A DNA stretch of 64,000 nucleotides from CAZPXH01 sp964591085 (GCA_964591085.1 CAZPXH010000007.1:1-64000), one strand, 5' to 3'. Positions 25,530 through 34,223 are shown, numbered from the stretch's first letter. Notes: a model not told the origin generated them from the sequence alone. Translations and numbers: made by a program.

Positions 25530-27049
25530 CAGTAGCGATAGGTCTCCGTCTTGTAGGGTCCCTCAACCTTCACGCCGATGTACTCGGCCTGTCCGGCGCT
25601 CAACGTGGTAAGCTTTACTCCCAGCTTGGCCAGGTGGAGGCGGGCTACCTCTTCATCCAGATCCTTTGGCAGCACTTCCACACCGGGCTTTGCCTGCTTC
25701 CGATTCTCCCACAGCCGAATCTGCGCCAGCACCTGGTTGGTGAAGCTCGTGCTCATCACAAAGCTCGGGTGCCCGGTGGCGTTGCCCAGGTTCACCAGGC
25801 GGCCCTGGGAAAGCAGCACAATGCTGTGACCGTCGGCAAAGGTGTACTCGTCCACCTGTGGCTTGATCTCCGCGTGCTGGATTCCCGGCTCCCGGTGGAG
25901 GGCGTCCACCTGAATCTCGTTATCAAAATGCCCGATGTTGGCAACAATCGCGCCGCTCTTCATACGACGCATGTGGTCAATGGTGATGATGTCCCGGTTG
26001 CCGGTTGCCGTGACGTAGATGTCGGCGCGGTCCAGGGCATCCTCCACGGTGGTGACCTCGTAGCCTTCCATGGCCGCCTGCAGGGCACAGATCGGGTCAA
26101 CCTCGCTGACAAGCACGCGGCATCCAAGGCCAATGAGGCTCTGCACGCTGCCCTTGCCCACGTCACCATAGCCACAAACCATTGCGACCTTTCCGGCCAG
26201 CATCACGTCAGTGGCACGCTTCAGCCCGTCAACCAGGCTCTCCCGGCAGCCGTAGAGGTTGTCAAACTTGCTCTTGGTCACGCTGTCATTGACGTTGATG
26301 GCGGGCACCAGGAGAGCTCCGTCTCGGCCCATCTCATACAGGCGCATCACGCCGGTGGTGGTTTCTTCGCTGACACCCTTCCATTCGGATACCACTCGGG
26401 TCCAGAAACCGGGGCGTTCGGTACGGGTGCGGCGCAGGAGCGCTTTGACCACGCGAACTTCCTCGTTGTCGGCGGGCTCGTCCACCCAGGTGCTGCCTTT
26501 CTCCATCTCGTAGCCCTTGTGGATCAGCAGCGTTGCATCACCGCCGTCGTCAACAATGAGCTCCGGCCCGCGGACTACGTCGGGATCCATAGATCCCTCT
26601 TCATCCGGCCAGGTCAGCGCGTCCAGGGTTGCGTCCCAGTACTCCTCCAGGGTCTCGCCCTTCCACGCAAACACCGAAACGCCACGCGGATCGGTCGGCG
26701 TGCCGCCACGGCCCACAACCACTCCGGAAGCAGCGTGATCCTGGGTGCTGTAGATGTTGCAGCTTGCCCACTGGACCTGCGCTCCAATGTCCCGGAGCGT
26801 CTCAATGAGAACGGCGGTCTGAATGGTCATGTGGAGGGAGCCACTGATGCGAACATCCGCAAGTGGCCTGCTTTTACCGTATCGTTCGCGCAGGGCAATC
26901 AGGCCGGGCATCTCGGGTTCGGCGAGCCGGATCTCGTGGCGTCCGTACTCGGCGAGGGACAGATCGCGGATGCGATAGCGGAGCCCCTCGTTGCTTGTGT
27001 CCAAATCATGGGAGCCCGAAGCAGCGGGCTTTTCGGTAACAGTACTCAT
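25529..27049 (-). CDS. ahcY: Adenosylhomocysteinase
   Basis: S-adenosylhomocysteine hydrolase splits SAH into adenosine and homocysteine with bound NAD, relieving product inhibition of methyltransferases. I chose ATG 27049, giving 506 residues; the frame opens 10 codons earlier but without a signal. Motifs include SLHMTIQTAVLIETL, the NAD-binding CGYGDVGKGS loop, GHFDNEIQVD, and the C-terminal KTETYRY. It is slightly longer than the 470-residue bacterial form because of an extended N-terminus and internal insertions. First gene of ahcY-metK-DJ-1-regulator-adenosine kinase. There is no ribosome-binding site before the ATG. Confidence 0.97.
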   Translation of the reverse strand: MSTVTEKPAASGSHDLDTSNEGLRYRIRDLSLAEYGRHEIRLAEPEMPGLIALRERYGKSRPLADVRISGSLHMTIQTAVLIETLRDIGAQVQWASCNIYSTQDHAASGVVVGRGGTPTDPRGVSVFAWKGETLEEYWDATLDALTWPDEEGSMDPDVVRGPELIVDDGGDATLLIHKGYEMEKGSTWVDEPADNEEVRVVKALLRRTRTERPGFWTRVVSEWKGVSEETTTGVMRLYEMGRDGALLVPAINVNDSVTKSKFDNLYGCRESLVDGLKRATDVMLAGKVAMVCGYGDVGKGSVQSLIGLGCRVLVSEVDPICALQAAMEGYEVTTVEDALDRADIYVTATGNRDIITIDHMRRMKSGAIVANIGHFDNEIQVDALHREPGIQHAEIKPQVDEYTFADGHSIVLLSQGRLVNLGNATGHPSFVMSTSFTNQVLAQIRLWENRKQAKPGVEVLPKDLDEEVARLHLAKLGVKLTTLSAGQAEYIGVKVEGPYKTETYRY

Positions 27050-27058
27050 GGCGCCCGA

Positions 27059-27087
27059 ACAGTACCGCTTACCCGGCAATGGGTCAA
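27059..27087 (-). promoter_or_regulatory. Likely promoter of ahcY
   Basis: On the minus strand TTGACC (27087-27082), a 17-base spacer and TACTGT (27064-27059) precede ahcY. The -10 box ends only 9 bases before the ATG, so the transcript would be leaderless or nearly so, in keeping with the missing Shine-Dalgarno sequence. Confidence 0.5.
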
Positions 27088-27118
27088 AACCTCTAGCAGC
27101 CCCCGCTGGAGCGCCGGT

Positions 27119-27143
27119 TGCGACCTGGGGGTCGCCGGTCGCA
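27119..27143. promoter_or_regulatory. Stem-loop upstream of ahcY
   Basis: TGCGACC and GGTCGCA form a perfect 7-bp inverted repeat around an 11-base loop. It lies upstream of the predicted ahcY promoter, in the gap to a doubtful divergent gene. It may be an operator or, if transcription starts further up, part of an RNA leader. It does not clearly match the SAH riboswitch consensus. Confidence 0.4.
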
Positions 27144-27227
27144 GGTGGTGGCGCCGTCGGCAGCCCCTTTCACGGAGGGCCGGCCGGGAGCTGAAGCGTT
27201 ACGGACACACGCCGACTAGTACCGGGC

Positions 27228-27602
27228 ATGAGCACCGCCGTTTCCACAACTGCCACCGCCGCACCGGTTCAAACCTCCGCCAAAGCCCGCAGCGCCCCGG
27301 AAGCACGCAGCACGGAGAGCCGCCCGCAGGACACAGCGCACGATTCCGGCCGGAAGCTCGCCGAGTCTCTGGTGTCTGCGATGATCCCGGCCTACACCTG
27401 GCTGCTCTCCCGCGGGTGCTGCGCTGAGGCACAGGCGCTGTTCCGCTGCGGAATTGCAGCGGCCGGAGCCCTCTGTTCGGCTCCAGGAAGTGCACATGCG
27501 TGCCGCGGCGGTACGCTGCGGAGGCTGGTGTTCCTGAGCCTTGCCCTGCGGAAGCAACACCCGGAGATGCCGGATCCCCTTTCCGTTGGGAACCGCGGCT
27601 AG
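27228..27602 (+). CDS. Doubtful small protein, 124 aa
   Basis: An ATG-started frame of 124 residues, divergent from ahcY and convergent with gcvH. The N-terminal third is Ala/Ser/Thr-rich and low-complexity; the middle has a possible amphipathic helix (KLAESLVSAMIPAYTWLLSR) and several Cys. No family is recognised and there is no clear ribosome-binding site. Its TAG stop and the gcvH stop share the palindrome CTAG. It could be spurious. Confidence 0.3.
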   Translation: MSTAVSTTATAAPVQTSAKARSAPEARSTESRPQDTAHDSGRKLAESLVSAMIPAYTWLLSRGCCAEAQALFRCGIAAAGALCSAPGSAHACRGGTLRRLVFLSLALRKQHPEMPDPLSVGNRG

Positions 27603-27988
27603 TCTTCCAGACCTTCGGTGAATTCTCTGTAGGCGGCAGCGTCCATGAGGCTGTCCAGCTCCGAGGGATCGGACGGCTTGACTTTCAGCAGCCAGCCAGC
27701 TCCAAATGCGTCCTCGTTCACGGTCTCCGGGCTGTCCTGCACGGCGGCATTGACCTCTGCCACTTCACCACTGACCGGAAGGTACACATCACTCGCGGCC
27801 TTCACGCTCTCCACCACGCCAAAGGTTTCACCCTGCTTGAAGCTCTTGCCGGCATCAGGGAGCTCCACATAGACCACATCTCCCAGGCTGTCCTGGGCGT
27901 AGTCGGAAATCCCAACCACAACCAGGTCCCCGTCCTTGCGGGCCCATTCGTGGCTCTTTGCGTAGCGTACCGATTCATCAAACGTCAT
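27599..27988 (-). CDS. gcvH: Glycine cleavage system H protein
   Basis: The lipoyl carrier that shuttles the aminomethyl group among the P, T and L proteins. The 129-residue protein has the YAKSHEWARKDGDLVVVGIS opening and the lipoylated Lys in VVESVKAASDVYLP near residue 64. It lies 51 bases downstream of gcvT. The glycine decarboxylase P protein is not in the window. Confidence 0.96.
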   Translation of the reverse strand: MTFDESVRYAKSHEWARKDGDLVVVGISDYAQDSLGDVVYVELPDAGKSFKQGETFGVVESVKAASDVYLPVSGEVAEVNAAVQDSPETVNEDAFGAGWLLKVKPSDPSELDSLMDAAAYREFTEGLED

Positions 27989-28039
27989 GCTGTGTTGCTC
28001 CTTGGTTCTTTCCTGTGCAAGCCCTACGGCTGCAGGCGG

Positions 28040-29167
28040 TCAGCCGCGGTAGGCGGCGCGGTACAGGGGGCGGCGGACCACCTGCCCGCTCCGCGCCTTC
28101 CCACGAATATCCACCGCAAGCTCGGTGTCCCGGCGGGCAGCACCGCGTTCCACCAGAACATTGGCCGCATATACCCCGATTGTGGGGCAGTACATTCCGC
28201 TTGTCACCTCACCAACCCGCCTCCCGCCCAACAGGACCGGGTATCCGTGGCGGGGAACGCCGGACTCCTGGAGCACCAGCAGCCCCAGGCGTCGGCTGTC
28301 TTTCTCCAGCCTCCGCTCCAGCACCGGGCGCCCGTGGAACTGGTGATCCGGGTTCTTGAGGTCACAGATCCACTTCAGGCTGACTTCCACCGGGCTGGTG
28401 CTTCGGTCCATATCCGTCCCGTACAGGTGGAACCCGGCCTCAAAACGCAGGCTGTCCCGCGCGGCAAGCCCGCATGGCGGCAGGGCCGCACCGGTTCCGC
28501 TGAAGCGCTCCTGCAGCAGAGAAAGGACCGCAAGCGCAGACTCGGCATCTCCGGCTATTTCAACGCCGTCCTCTCCGGTGTAGCCCGTGCGACTGATCCG
28601 CAGCTCGTGCCCCTCCCAGATTGTGTCCCGGATTTCGTTCCGCTGTGTTCCGGAAAAATCCTCAATCTCGGACTCAAGAAATGGGAGCACCCGCGGGCCC
28701 TGCACGGCAAGCATGAAGGTCTCCCGGGTGCGGTCAACTATCTCCGCGCCACCGGCCTGGGCAACGGCGGGATGGCGCGAAAGCTCGCTGAGGTGAGCCG
28801 TGACTTCCGCTCGTGTAGCACCGTTGGATACCAGGTGCCAGTGGTCCGCCATGCGGAACGCGTAGGCGTCATCAATGATTCCGCCGTCTTCCGCCAGGAA
28901 CAACAGGTAACTCCCCATGCCCACGGCCAGTTGTAGCAGCGGAGCGCTTGCAGCCAGATCCATGAGCGCGTCTGCCCCCGGTCCGCTGATTCGGAAGCGG
29001 GCCATGTGGGAGACGTCAAAGACCCCCGCGGCCTGCCGCACGGCCAAGTGCTCTGCTCTTGCGCCACTGAGATAGGTGAGCGGAAGCTCCCAGCCGGCAA
29101 AATCAATGAGTTTTGCGCCGGATTCCCGGTGAAAGCGGCTCAGGGGGCTTGACATGAGTTCTGGCAT
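28040..29167 (-). CDS. gcvT: Glycine cleavage system T protein (aminomethyltransferase)
   Basis: GcvT moves the methylene group from lipoyl-GcvH to tetrahydrofolate, releasing ammonia. ATG 29167 is preceded by GAGAGG at 5 bases; the frame upstream runs into DnaA-box-rich non-coding DNA. The 375-residue protein has SGAKLIDFAGWELPL, GVFDVSHMARFRISG, the QGP segment and the folate-binding YTGEDGVEI and ARDSLRFEAGFHLYG motifs. gcvT-gcvH form an operon on the leading strand left of the origin. Confidence 0.95.
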   Translation of the reverse strand: MPELMSSPLSRFHRESGAKLIDFAGWELPLTYLSGARAEHLAVRQAAGVFDVSHMARFRISGPGADALMDLAASAPLLQLAVGMGSYLLFLAEDGGIIDDAYAFRMADHWHLVSNGATRAEVTAHLSELSRHPAVAQAGGAEIVDRTRETFMLAVQGPRVLPFLESEIEDFSGTQRNEIRDTIWEGHELRISRTGYTGEDGVEIAGDAESALAVLSLLQERFSGTGAALPPCGLAARDSLRFEAGFHLYGTDMDRSTSPVEVSLKWICDLKNPDHQFHGRPVLERRLEKDSRRLGLLVLQESGVPRHGYPVLLGGRRVGEVTSGMYCPTIGVYAANVLVERGAARRDTELAVDIRGKARSGQVVRRPLYRAAYRG

Positions 29168-29456
29168 GGGACCCTCTCGTCCACAGTTTGTCCACAATCG
29201 CGGGCGCAACCACCGCCCATCGGTCGGTTGCACCCCTCACAGTTCCTAACGGTTATCTTACACTACGCTAACAACAGCGCGAAATCTGTCGGGGTTTGTT
29301 TCTTTTTACAGCCGTTGTGGAGATTCTTGTGCGTCTGACGCTGGGATTGGCGCGTCCTGGCGGCGGCATCCTGTCTTTGGGGTGCAGAAACCGGACCAGT
29401 TGTCCACAAAGCCTGCGATTATCCACAGGTTACCCACAGAAACCGGAGATTTCGAG
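29168..29456. other. Intergenic DnaA-box cluster between jag and gcvT
   Basis: A 289-base gap holding several DnaA-box-like sites: TTGTCCACA at 29188-29196, TTGTCCACA at 29400-29408, a perfect TTATCCACA at 29419-29427 and TTACCCACA at 29430-29438, plus a weaker TCGTCCACA at 29177-29185. All read in the same direction. An AT-richer stretch lies between the two groups (about 29246-29310). It is about 8 kb from the dnaA-gyrB junction and could be an auxiliary origin element or a DnaA titration site. Confidence 0.6.
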
Positions 29457-30200
29457 TCACGATTCGCCGGATCCTGCCCAGAACACGCGAACCTGCTTGT
29501 ACAAGCCTTCGCCCTCACTCCGGGTGCTCACTCCCTGCACATCGTTGAGCGTGGTGTGAATGAGGCGGCGCTCAAAGGGATTCATGGGCTCAAGCAGGCG
29601 GGATCCCCGGCTCCTCATGACCTGGTCGCCAACCTTTTCCGCCAGGCGGATGAGGCTCTCTTCCCTGCGCATGCGGTAGTTCTCCGCGTCCAGAACCACC
29701 CGCAGGCCGTCTTCACCGAGGCGATTGACCACCACGTTGGCCAGGACCTGCAGCGCGTCAATGTTCTTGCCCTTGCGGCCAATGATCATTGCTGAGTGCG
29801 GTCCGTCCAGGCGAATACCCAGCTTGTCCTCGTCCCGATAGGCGATCACGGGCGCAGAGGGATGGCCCATTTTCTCGGTGACGCGTGTCAGAAAGTCCAA
29901 AAGGCCATGCTCGGCGTCTGTCTCCGGATCCAGGGCCGGGCCACTGGTGGGTGGGGATTGCGCGGTGCCGTTGTTGCTGGCCGCTTCCGGATGCTCGCGG
30001 TGGGCGAGCACCTCGCGGGTGGGGGCCTCGCCGAAGCGATCGCTGACGTAAACCCGGATCTGCACCTTCTTGCCCAGGCCAAACAGGCCGGACTGATCCT
30101 GCAAAACCTCAACGTCCAGCGCCTCGCGGCCTACGCCCAGATCCTCCATTGCAAGCTGGATAGCCTCCTGCTCGCTCTTACCTTCGTATTCCTTGACCAT
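29457..30200 (-). CDS. jag: Jag/KhpB RNA-binding protein
   Basis: A cytoplasmic RNA-binding protein of the Jag (KhpB/EloR) family, 247 residues from ATG 30200, which has AGGAGG 6 bases before it. The order is Jag-N domain (KEYEGKSEQEAIQLAMEDLG), an acidic linker, a KH domain with IIGRKGKNIDALQVLANVVV, and a C-terminal R3H domain ending NDVQGVSTRSEGEG. In Firmicutes it acts in cell-wall and elongation control; its role in spirochaetes is unclear. It is 13 bases downstream of yidC, the usual partner. Confidence 0.94.
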   Translation of the reverse strand: MVKEYEGKSEQEAIQLAMEDLGVGREALDVEVLQDQSGLFGLGKKVQIRVYVSDRFGEAPTREVLAHREHPEAASNNGTAQSPPTSGPALDPETDAEHGLLDFLTRVTEKMGHPSAPVIAYRDEDKLGIRLDGPHSAMIIGRKGKNIDALQVLANVVVNRLGEDGLRVVLDAENYRMRREESLIRLAEKVGDQVMRSRGSRLLEPMNPFERRLIHTTLNDVQGVSTRSEGEGLYKQVRVFWAGSGES

Positions 30201-30213
30201 GGTGGTCCTCCTG

Positions 30214-32016
30214 TCAGTGGTGCGCGGCCCTGCGCCGGCGCATGACGTACTGCTGCCCCGCGGTGAGCACATTCTGCATTATCCAGTACACCAGAAGTCC
30301 GGAGGGCATGTCGTACAGCACGAAGAAAAAGATGATCGGCAGTCCGTACATCATGAGGGCCTGTTGGTTTCCGGAACCCTGGGTCTGCGGCGCCTGCGTA
30401 AAGAAGGTGCTCAGGAGCTGCGTGCCAACAAACAGGATTGGCAGCAGGCGCAGGTCTGTCCATCCCAGGAGGGGAATCTGGTAACCGCCGAAGTTCCAGA
30501 TGGACTCTGGAGCCGAAAGGTCCGTTATCCACCCCGGAATAAATGTTGCCCCGCGCAGGTCAAAGCTCGTGTTGAACAGCCCGAACATGGCGATGAAGAA
30601 GGGAATCTGGAGAATCAGAGGGAGACAGCCACCCAGGGGGTTGATCCCATTTGCCTGGTAGAGCTTTGTCGTCTCCTGATTCAGTTTCTGCTGATCGTTT
30701 CCGTACTTCTCACGGAGCTCCTGGATCTTGGGTTGGAACTCCTGCATCTTTGCCATTGACTCGTGAGATCGCTTGGTCAGCGGGAAAAGCAGCAGCTTCA
30801 CCAGGATCGTCAGGATGATGATGGCAACCCCATAGTTGGGAACGACGCGGTAAAAGGCTTCGAGGCCGAACTTCAGGATGTCTTCAAGCCATCCCAGCAG
30901 CCGTCGCTGGTCAACAGCTGAACCCAGATCCAGCTCCACGTATCCAAAGGCGTTGTCGGTCGCGCGATCGTAGCGGTCCAGCTGCTCTTCATCCTTGGGG
31001 CCGACGTAGAAGCGGTAGACATCCTCGTACTCTGCGGTGCGCACTGCGGGCCGGACAAAGGCAAACTGAGACCCGCTTGGCGCGCCGTCAGCGGGATTCT
31101 GACTCACGGTGAAGGTGTAGGGACCATCCGGGATCCCAAGGGCAACAAAGTACTTGCCGGCAATTCCACCCCAGGCCACGCGCCCGCTCACCTGTGCAGT
31201 ACCTTCGGCACCAAAGTCCCGGGTTCCAACGTCCCGGCGCCTGCCTTCCTGATGGTACAGATAGCGCCGGTACTCGGTCCTGCCGTCCAGGGTCTGGAAC
31301 TCCGGCCCTATCTGCGGCCCCCACCCAAGCCGATAGGCAATTCCAGCCTCATCCAGCGGAACGGCAATACTTCCAGCCGTGGCAATCGTGAGGCGGAGCT
31401 CAAACATGTACTCGTCCGCGTCAAAGCTATAGTCGCGCCGAATGGTGAACGGCGCTTCGGGCAGATCGCTGAACGCAAACTCCTGCTCAAACACAACGCG
31501 GTTGGGATCCGTGCTGGCGATGCGGCGGAACGGTGTATCCACACGCTGCCCGGCTCCCGCCCCCACAAACAGGGACAGCCCGGCAAGCTGCTCGGTGCTT
31601 CCGTAGATCATGTTAACCGGCTCCCCGTCATCCAGGTGCTCGGTGAGCTCGTAGGAGACAATCTCGCCGGCGACGTTGAAGCGTACGGTCATGATGTCGC
31701 TTGCCCAGGTAGAGCCGGTGCTGTCTCCCCCTGAGAGCGGCTGCAGCAGCCCGGCCGCATCCAGCATGTCCAGGGTCCGGCTGCCGTCAGCCGTTGCACT
31801 TCCCGCCTCGGCGCCGCCATCGGCTGCAGAGGAATCCTGACCGGTGCCCGCCGTGCTTCCAGCGCCACTTTGCGCGGTGTCGCCGTCACCCGCGGCTCCG
31901 GGGGCGGCTTCCGTTGAGGGCATTTGCTCAGGAGTGAAGAAGACCGTGTTGATAGTGAAGCCCACCGTGATAACGATGACCGAGAGCACCACGGCAATAA
32001 GGGTGTTTCGTTCCAT
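30214..32016 (-). CDS. yidC: Membrane protein insertase YidC
   Basis: YidC inserts and folds inner-membrane proteins, alone or with SecYEG. The 600-residue form has an N-terminal membrane helix (NTLIAVVLSVIVITVGFTIN), an acidic Gly/Ser/Ala-rich linker, a large periplasmic beta-sandwich domain, and the conserved five-helix core from about residue 355 (NYGVAIIILTILVKLLLFPL; FFIAMFGLFNTSFDLRGA). The C-terminus is basic (MRRRRAAHH). Gene order rpmH-rnpA-yidC-jag is the standard one. Confidence 0.96.
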   Translation of the reverse strand: MERNTLIAVVLSVIVITVGFTINTVFFTPEQMPSTEAAPGAAGDGDTAQSGAGSTAGTGQDSSAADGGAEAGSATADGSRTLDMLDAAGLLQPLSGGDSTGSTWASDIMTVRFNVAGEIVSYELTEHLDDGEPVNMIYGSTEQLAGLSLFVGAGAGQRVDTPFRRIASTDPNRVVFEQEFAFSDLPEAPFTIRRDYSFDADEYMFELRLTIATAGSIAVPLDEAGIAYRLGWGPQIGPEFQTLDGRTEYRRYLYHQEGRRRDVGTRDFGAEGTAQVSGRVAWGGIAGKYFVALGIPDGPYTFTVSQNPADGAPSGSQFAFVRPAVRTAEYEDVYRFYVGPKDEEQLDRYDRATDNAFGYVELDLGSAVDQRRLLGWLEDILKFGLEAFYRVVPNYGVAIIILTILVKLLLFPLTKRSHESMAKMQEFQPKIQELREKYGNDQQKLNQETTKLYQANGINPLGGCLPLILQIPFFIAMFGLFNTSFDLRGATFIPGWITDLSAPESIWNFGGYQIPLLGWTDLRLLPILFVGTQLLSTFFTQAPQTQGSGNQQALMMYGLPIIFFFVLYDMPSGLLVYWIMQNVLTAGQQYVMRRRRAAHH

Positions 32017-32019
32017 GGA

Positions 32020-32388
32020 TCAGCTGTTCTCCGAAAACAGGCCCGCCCGCTGAAGCAGGCGGTCAAAATGGGCGAGCTCTTCCTCCCAGCTCCGGCGACC
32101 AGGCGCAAGAATCAGGGCAAAGCGGGCATCCCGGCGGATCCGGGTCTGCCGGATATCCACCAGAGCCCGGCCCCGGCGGCGGCTTTGGTTCCGGGACACA
32201 GCGAGCTTGTGGCCGCGCGCTGGTACAACCATCACCGCGGGGTGAGAGTCAGGGGAGGTGAGTTCGGGGTGGGAAACGATAGTCAGGCCGTTACTGCGGT
32301 AGCGCCGTCCGCGGCGGAACAGTTCGCTCCGATGTGTGCGCCCCTGCAGCGTGTGCCAGGTTCGTCCGTTAGTACTTCTTCTGCTCAT
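32020..32388 (-). CDS. rnpA: Ribonuclease P protein component
   Basis: RnpA is the basic protein subunit of RNase P, which trims tRNA 5' ends. The 122-residue protein is divergent, but keeps HRSELFRRGRRYRSNGLTIV and an RNR-like block (LAVSRNQSRRRGRALVDIR). Length and position between rpmH and yidC are as expected. The ATG at 32388 lies inside rpmH, a 20-base overlap; no later ATG retains the whole domain. Confidence 0.85.
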   Translation of the reverse strand: MSRRSTNGRTWHTLQGRTHRSELFRRGRRYRSNGLTIVSHPELTSPDSHPAVMVVPARGHKLAVSRNQSRRRGRALVDIRQTRIRRDARFALILAPGRRSWEEELAHFDRLLQRAGLFSENS

Positions 32389-32524
32389 CCGCGACGCTGA
32401 GTTTGTGCCGGCCTTTTGCCCGCCGCCTCCGCAGCACGTCGCGCCCGTGTCGAGTCTTCATCCGGGCCCGGAAACCGAACTTCCGATTTCGCTTGGTCCG
32501 ACTGGGCTGGTAGGTTCGCTTCAT
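32369..32524 (-). CDS. rpmH: Ribosomal protein L34
   Basis: A 51-residue L34 starting ATG 32524: MKRTYQPSRTKRNRKFGFRA, then RMKTRHGRDVLRRRRAKGRH and a short KLSVADEQKKY tail. All the invariant positions of L34 are present. AAGGGG precedes the ATG at 6 bases. The gene is short and easy to overlook. Its 3' end overlaps rnpA. It is the first gene of rpmH-rnpA-yidC-jag behind a recognisable promoter. Confidence 0.97.
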   Translation of the reverse strand: MKRTYQPSRTKRNRKFGFRARMKTRHGRDVLRRRRAKGRHKLSVADEQKKY

Positions 32525-32566
32525 TGTCTGCCCCTTACAGTTTGGTATTCGGTACCAGAGGGCGGG

Positions 32567-32596
32567 AGTATAGCGGCGTGTTCAGATCGCGGTCAA
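32567..32596 (-). promoter_or_regulatory. Promoter of rpmH-rnpA-yidC-jag
   Basis: On the minus strand TTGACC (32596-32591), an 18-base spacer and TATACT (32572-32567) form a good sigma-70-type promoter. Transcription would begin near 32560, leaving a leader of about 36 bases before rpmH. The -35 box overlaps the end of the DciA-like gene. Confidence 0.7.
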
Positions 32597-33132
32597 TTCC
32601 CGTCGCGCTGCTTTTTGTCCGTCTGCTCGTCCCGCTGCCGGATGGTCTGTTCCAGCCGGGATAGACGCTCCGCAAGCTCAGGATCTGCTATGGTCCGCGG
32701 CTTTCCAGGCGGGCGAGGCTCACCATCGGTCGCGGCGGACCGTTTCTGTCCTTCGGCCCCGCCCTGCACTGGCTGCCCCGTTTGCGCCGCCGGGCGTGGT
32801 CCCGCACCAGCGCTCCGCTGTGCCTGAGTCAGATTTCCGATCCGAACCTGCAGCCTGCGGACCTGCAGCTGGGGATACCGGGCGTTGATGCGTCGAATCA
32901 GTTCGCTCCGACCGATTCTGGTATCCAGCATCTGATGCCAGGCCGGGTGATCAATCAGGACTGTGAGCGTTCCGTGCTCAAGCTCAACAAGCGTGCTGTG
33001 CGCGGCAATGTCTTCTCCCACCAAAGTGGTCCACGCCTGGTTGAGCCCGAGGTATTCGCCAGCACTTCCGTCGGCAATTCCGTCCAGGAAGCGCCCGAGC
33101 AGGGCTCGTGCATCGCTGATATCGTCGCTCAC
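32593..33132 (-). CDS. DciA-like DUF721 protein
   Basis: A 179-residue protein with an N-terminal DUF721/DciA domain (LNQAWTTLVGEDIAAHSTLV; LEHGTLTVLIDHPAWHQMLD; RINARYPQLQVRRLQVRIG) and a long hydrophilic tail ending in a coiled helix. DciA-type proteins load or assist the replicative helicase in bacteria lacking DnaC/DnaI. The position directly behind recF next to dnaA-dnaN fits that role. Residues about 105-150 are Pro/Gly-rich and probably disordered. Confidence 0.82.
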   Translation of the reverse strand: MSDDISDARALLGRFLDGIADGSAGEYLGLNQAWTTLVGEDIAAHSTLVELEHGTLTVLIDHPAWHQMLDTRIGRSELIRRINARYPQLQVRRLQVRIGNLTQAQRSAGAGPRPAAQTGQPVQGGAEGQKRSAATDGEPRPPGKPRTIADPELAERLSRLEQTIRQRDEQTDKKQRDGN

Positions 33133-33152
33133 TGTCTGCCCCGGATCGCGGT

Positions 33153-34223
33153 TCAGCGGGCCCGAACGGTGCCTGCCGTCACCAGGTAATCCTCCCTCTC
33201 AGAGGAAGGTATGCCGGCAAGGTCCTCGCCGGGAAGCACTGTGAACACCCCCTGGCTGGCGGGCGGGAGATCCGCCAGAAATCGCGCTCTGCGCTCAGGA
33301 TCCAGCTCCAGTAGAACGTCGTCCAGCAGAAGCACCGGGGCCCTCCCGATCCGTTCCGCCAGGTAGCGTGCCTGCGCTGCCCGCAGAATGAGTGAAGCCA
33401 ACCTGACCTGTCCGGTGCTTGCCGTGACCGTGAAGTCCCGGCCCTGCCAGCGGATCCGGTAGCGGTCACGGTGGGGGCCCAGTCGAGTGAAGCCCTGTTC
33501 CAGGTCAGACGCGCGGCTTTCCGCCAGTTGCGTGCGCGCCTCTTGCGGATCTCCGGACAGCGCGGGGGCGTAGTCCAGCGTCGGAACCTCCGGAAGCCCG
33601 GTGATCTGCCGGAAACTCTGGGCAAGTGTTTCAGCAAAGCGTGGGAGCATCTCGGTCCGGACAGCCACAACCGTTTCCGCGACAACCGCAATCTGGGGTT
33701 CATAGCTCTCTACAAGCTCCCGGTCCTGCATCCGCAAGGCCTGATTCCGGCTGCGAACCAGCCGCTGCAGGTCCCGCAGCCTCTGGAGGTAGTCCGCGCT
33801 GGTGAGGACCGCCACCTGGTCAAAAAAGCGGCGCCGGTCCGCCGGGCTGCCAGTGATGATGGAGATGTCGTCGTGCTGGAACAACACCAGCGGGCTGATG
33901 CCGATGAGTGCGTCCCGGTCCACAAGCTTCTGTCCGTCCAGCAACAGAACCTTGTCCGCTGGTCCTGCCTGGAGCTGTACCCTATGCTCCTGCGAGTCCC
34001 GCTGCAGCTGGGCGTCCAGAATCAGCTGCTGCTGACCAATGCGCACCAGGTCTCTGTCCCTCCGTGTCCGAAAAGATGCTCCGTAGCAACTACAGTAGAG
34101 CCCCTCCAGCAGATTGGTTTTGCCTTGCCCGTTGTCGCCAATCAGGACGGTGTTTCTGGCCTGAAGGACCAGGCGAAGCTCGGCAAAGTTGCGGAAATCC
34201 AGGAGACGAATGGAACTGATCAC
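33153..34223 (-). CDS. recF: DNA replication/repair protein RecF
   Basis: An SMC-like ATPase of 356 residues that acts with RecO/RecR to load RecA at gaps. It has Walker A in IGDNGQGKTNLLEGLYC at residues 32-48, the LFQHDDI region, the signature helix (TVTASTGQVRLASLILRAAQ) and Walker B/D-loop LLLDDVLLELDPERR. It follows dnaN by 18 bases in the dnaA-dnaN-recF-dciA order. Confidence 0.95.
   Translation of the reverse strand: MISSIRLLDFRNFAELRLVLQARNTVLIGDNGQGKTNLLEGLYCSCYGASFRTRRDRDLVRIGQQQLILDAQLQRDSQEHRVQLQAGPADKVLLLDGQKLVDRDALIGISPLVLFQHDDISIITGSPADRRRFFDQVAVLTSADYLQRLRDLQRLVRSRNQALRMQDRELVESYEPQIAVVAETVVAVRTEMLPRFAETLAQSFRQITGLPEVPTLDYAPALSGDPQEARTQLAESRASDLEQGFTRLGPHRDRYRIRWQGRDFTVTASTGQVRLASLILRAAQARYLAERIGRAPVLLLDDVLLELDPERRARFLADLPPASQGVFTVLPGEDLAGIPSSEREDYLVTAGTVRAR

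Noticed and set aside
27050..27227. SAH riboswitch upstream of ahcY
   Set aside because: A few bases (TGCGACC, a GGCGCTCC stretch) recall the consensus, but the conserved core is not in order and the predicted promoter lies downstream of it.
25634..28936. Long plus-strand frames opposite ahcY, gcvH and gcvT
   Set aside because: They lie antisense to well-recognised genes and translate to low-complexity His/Gly/Val-rich sequence without motifs.
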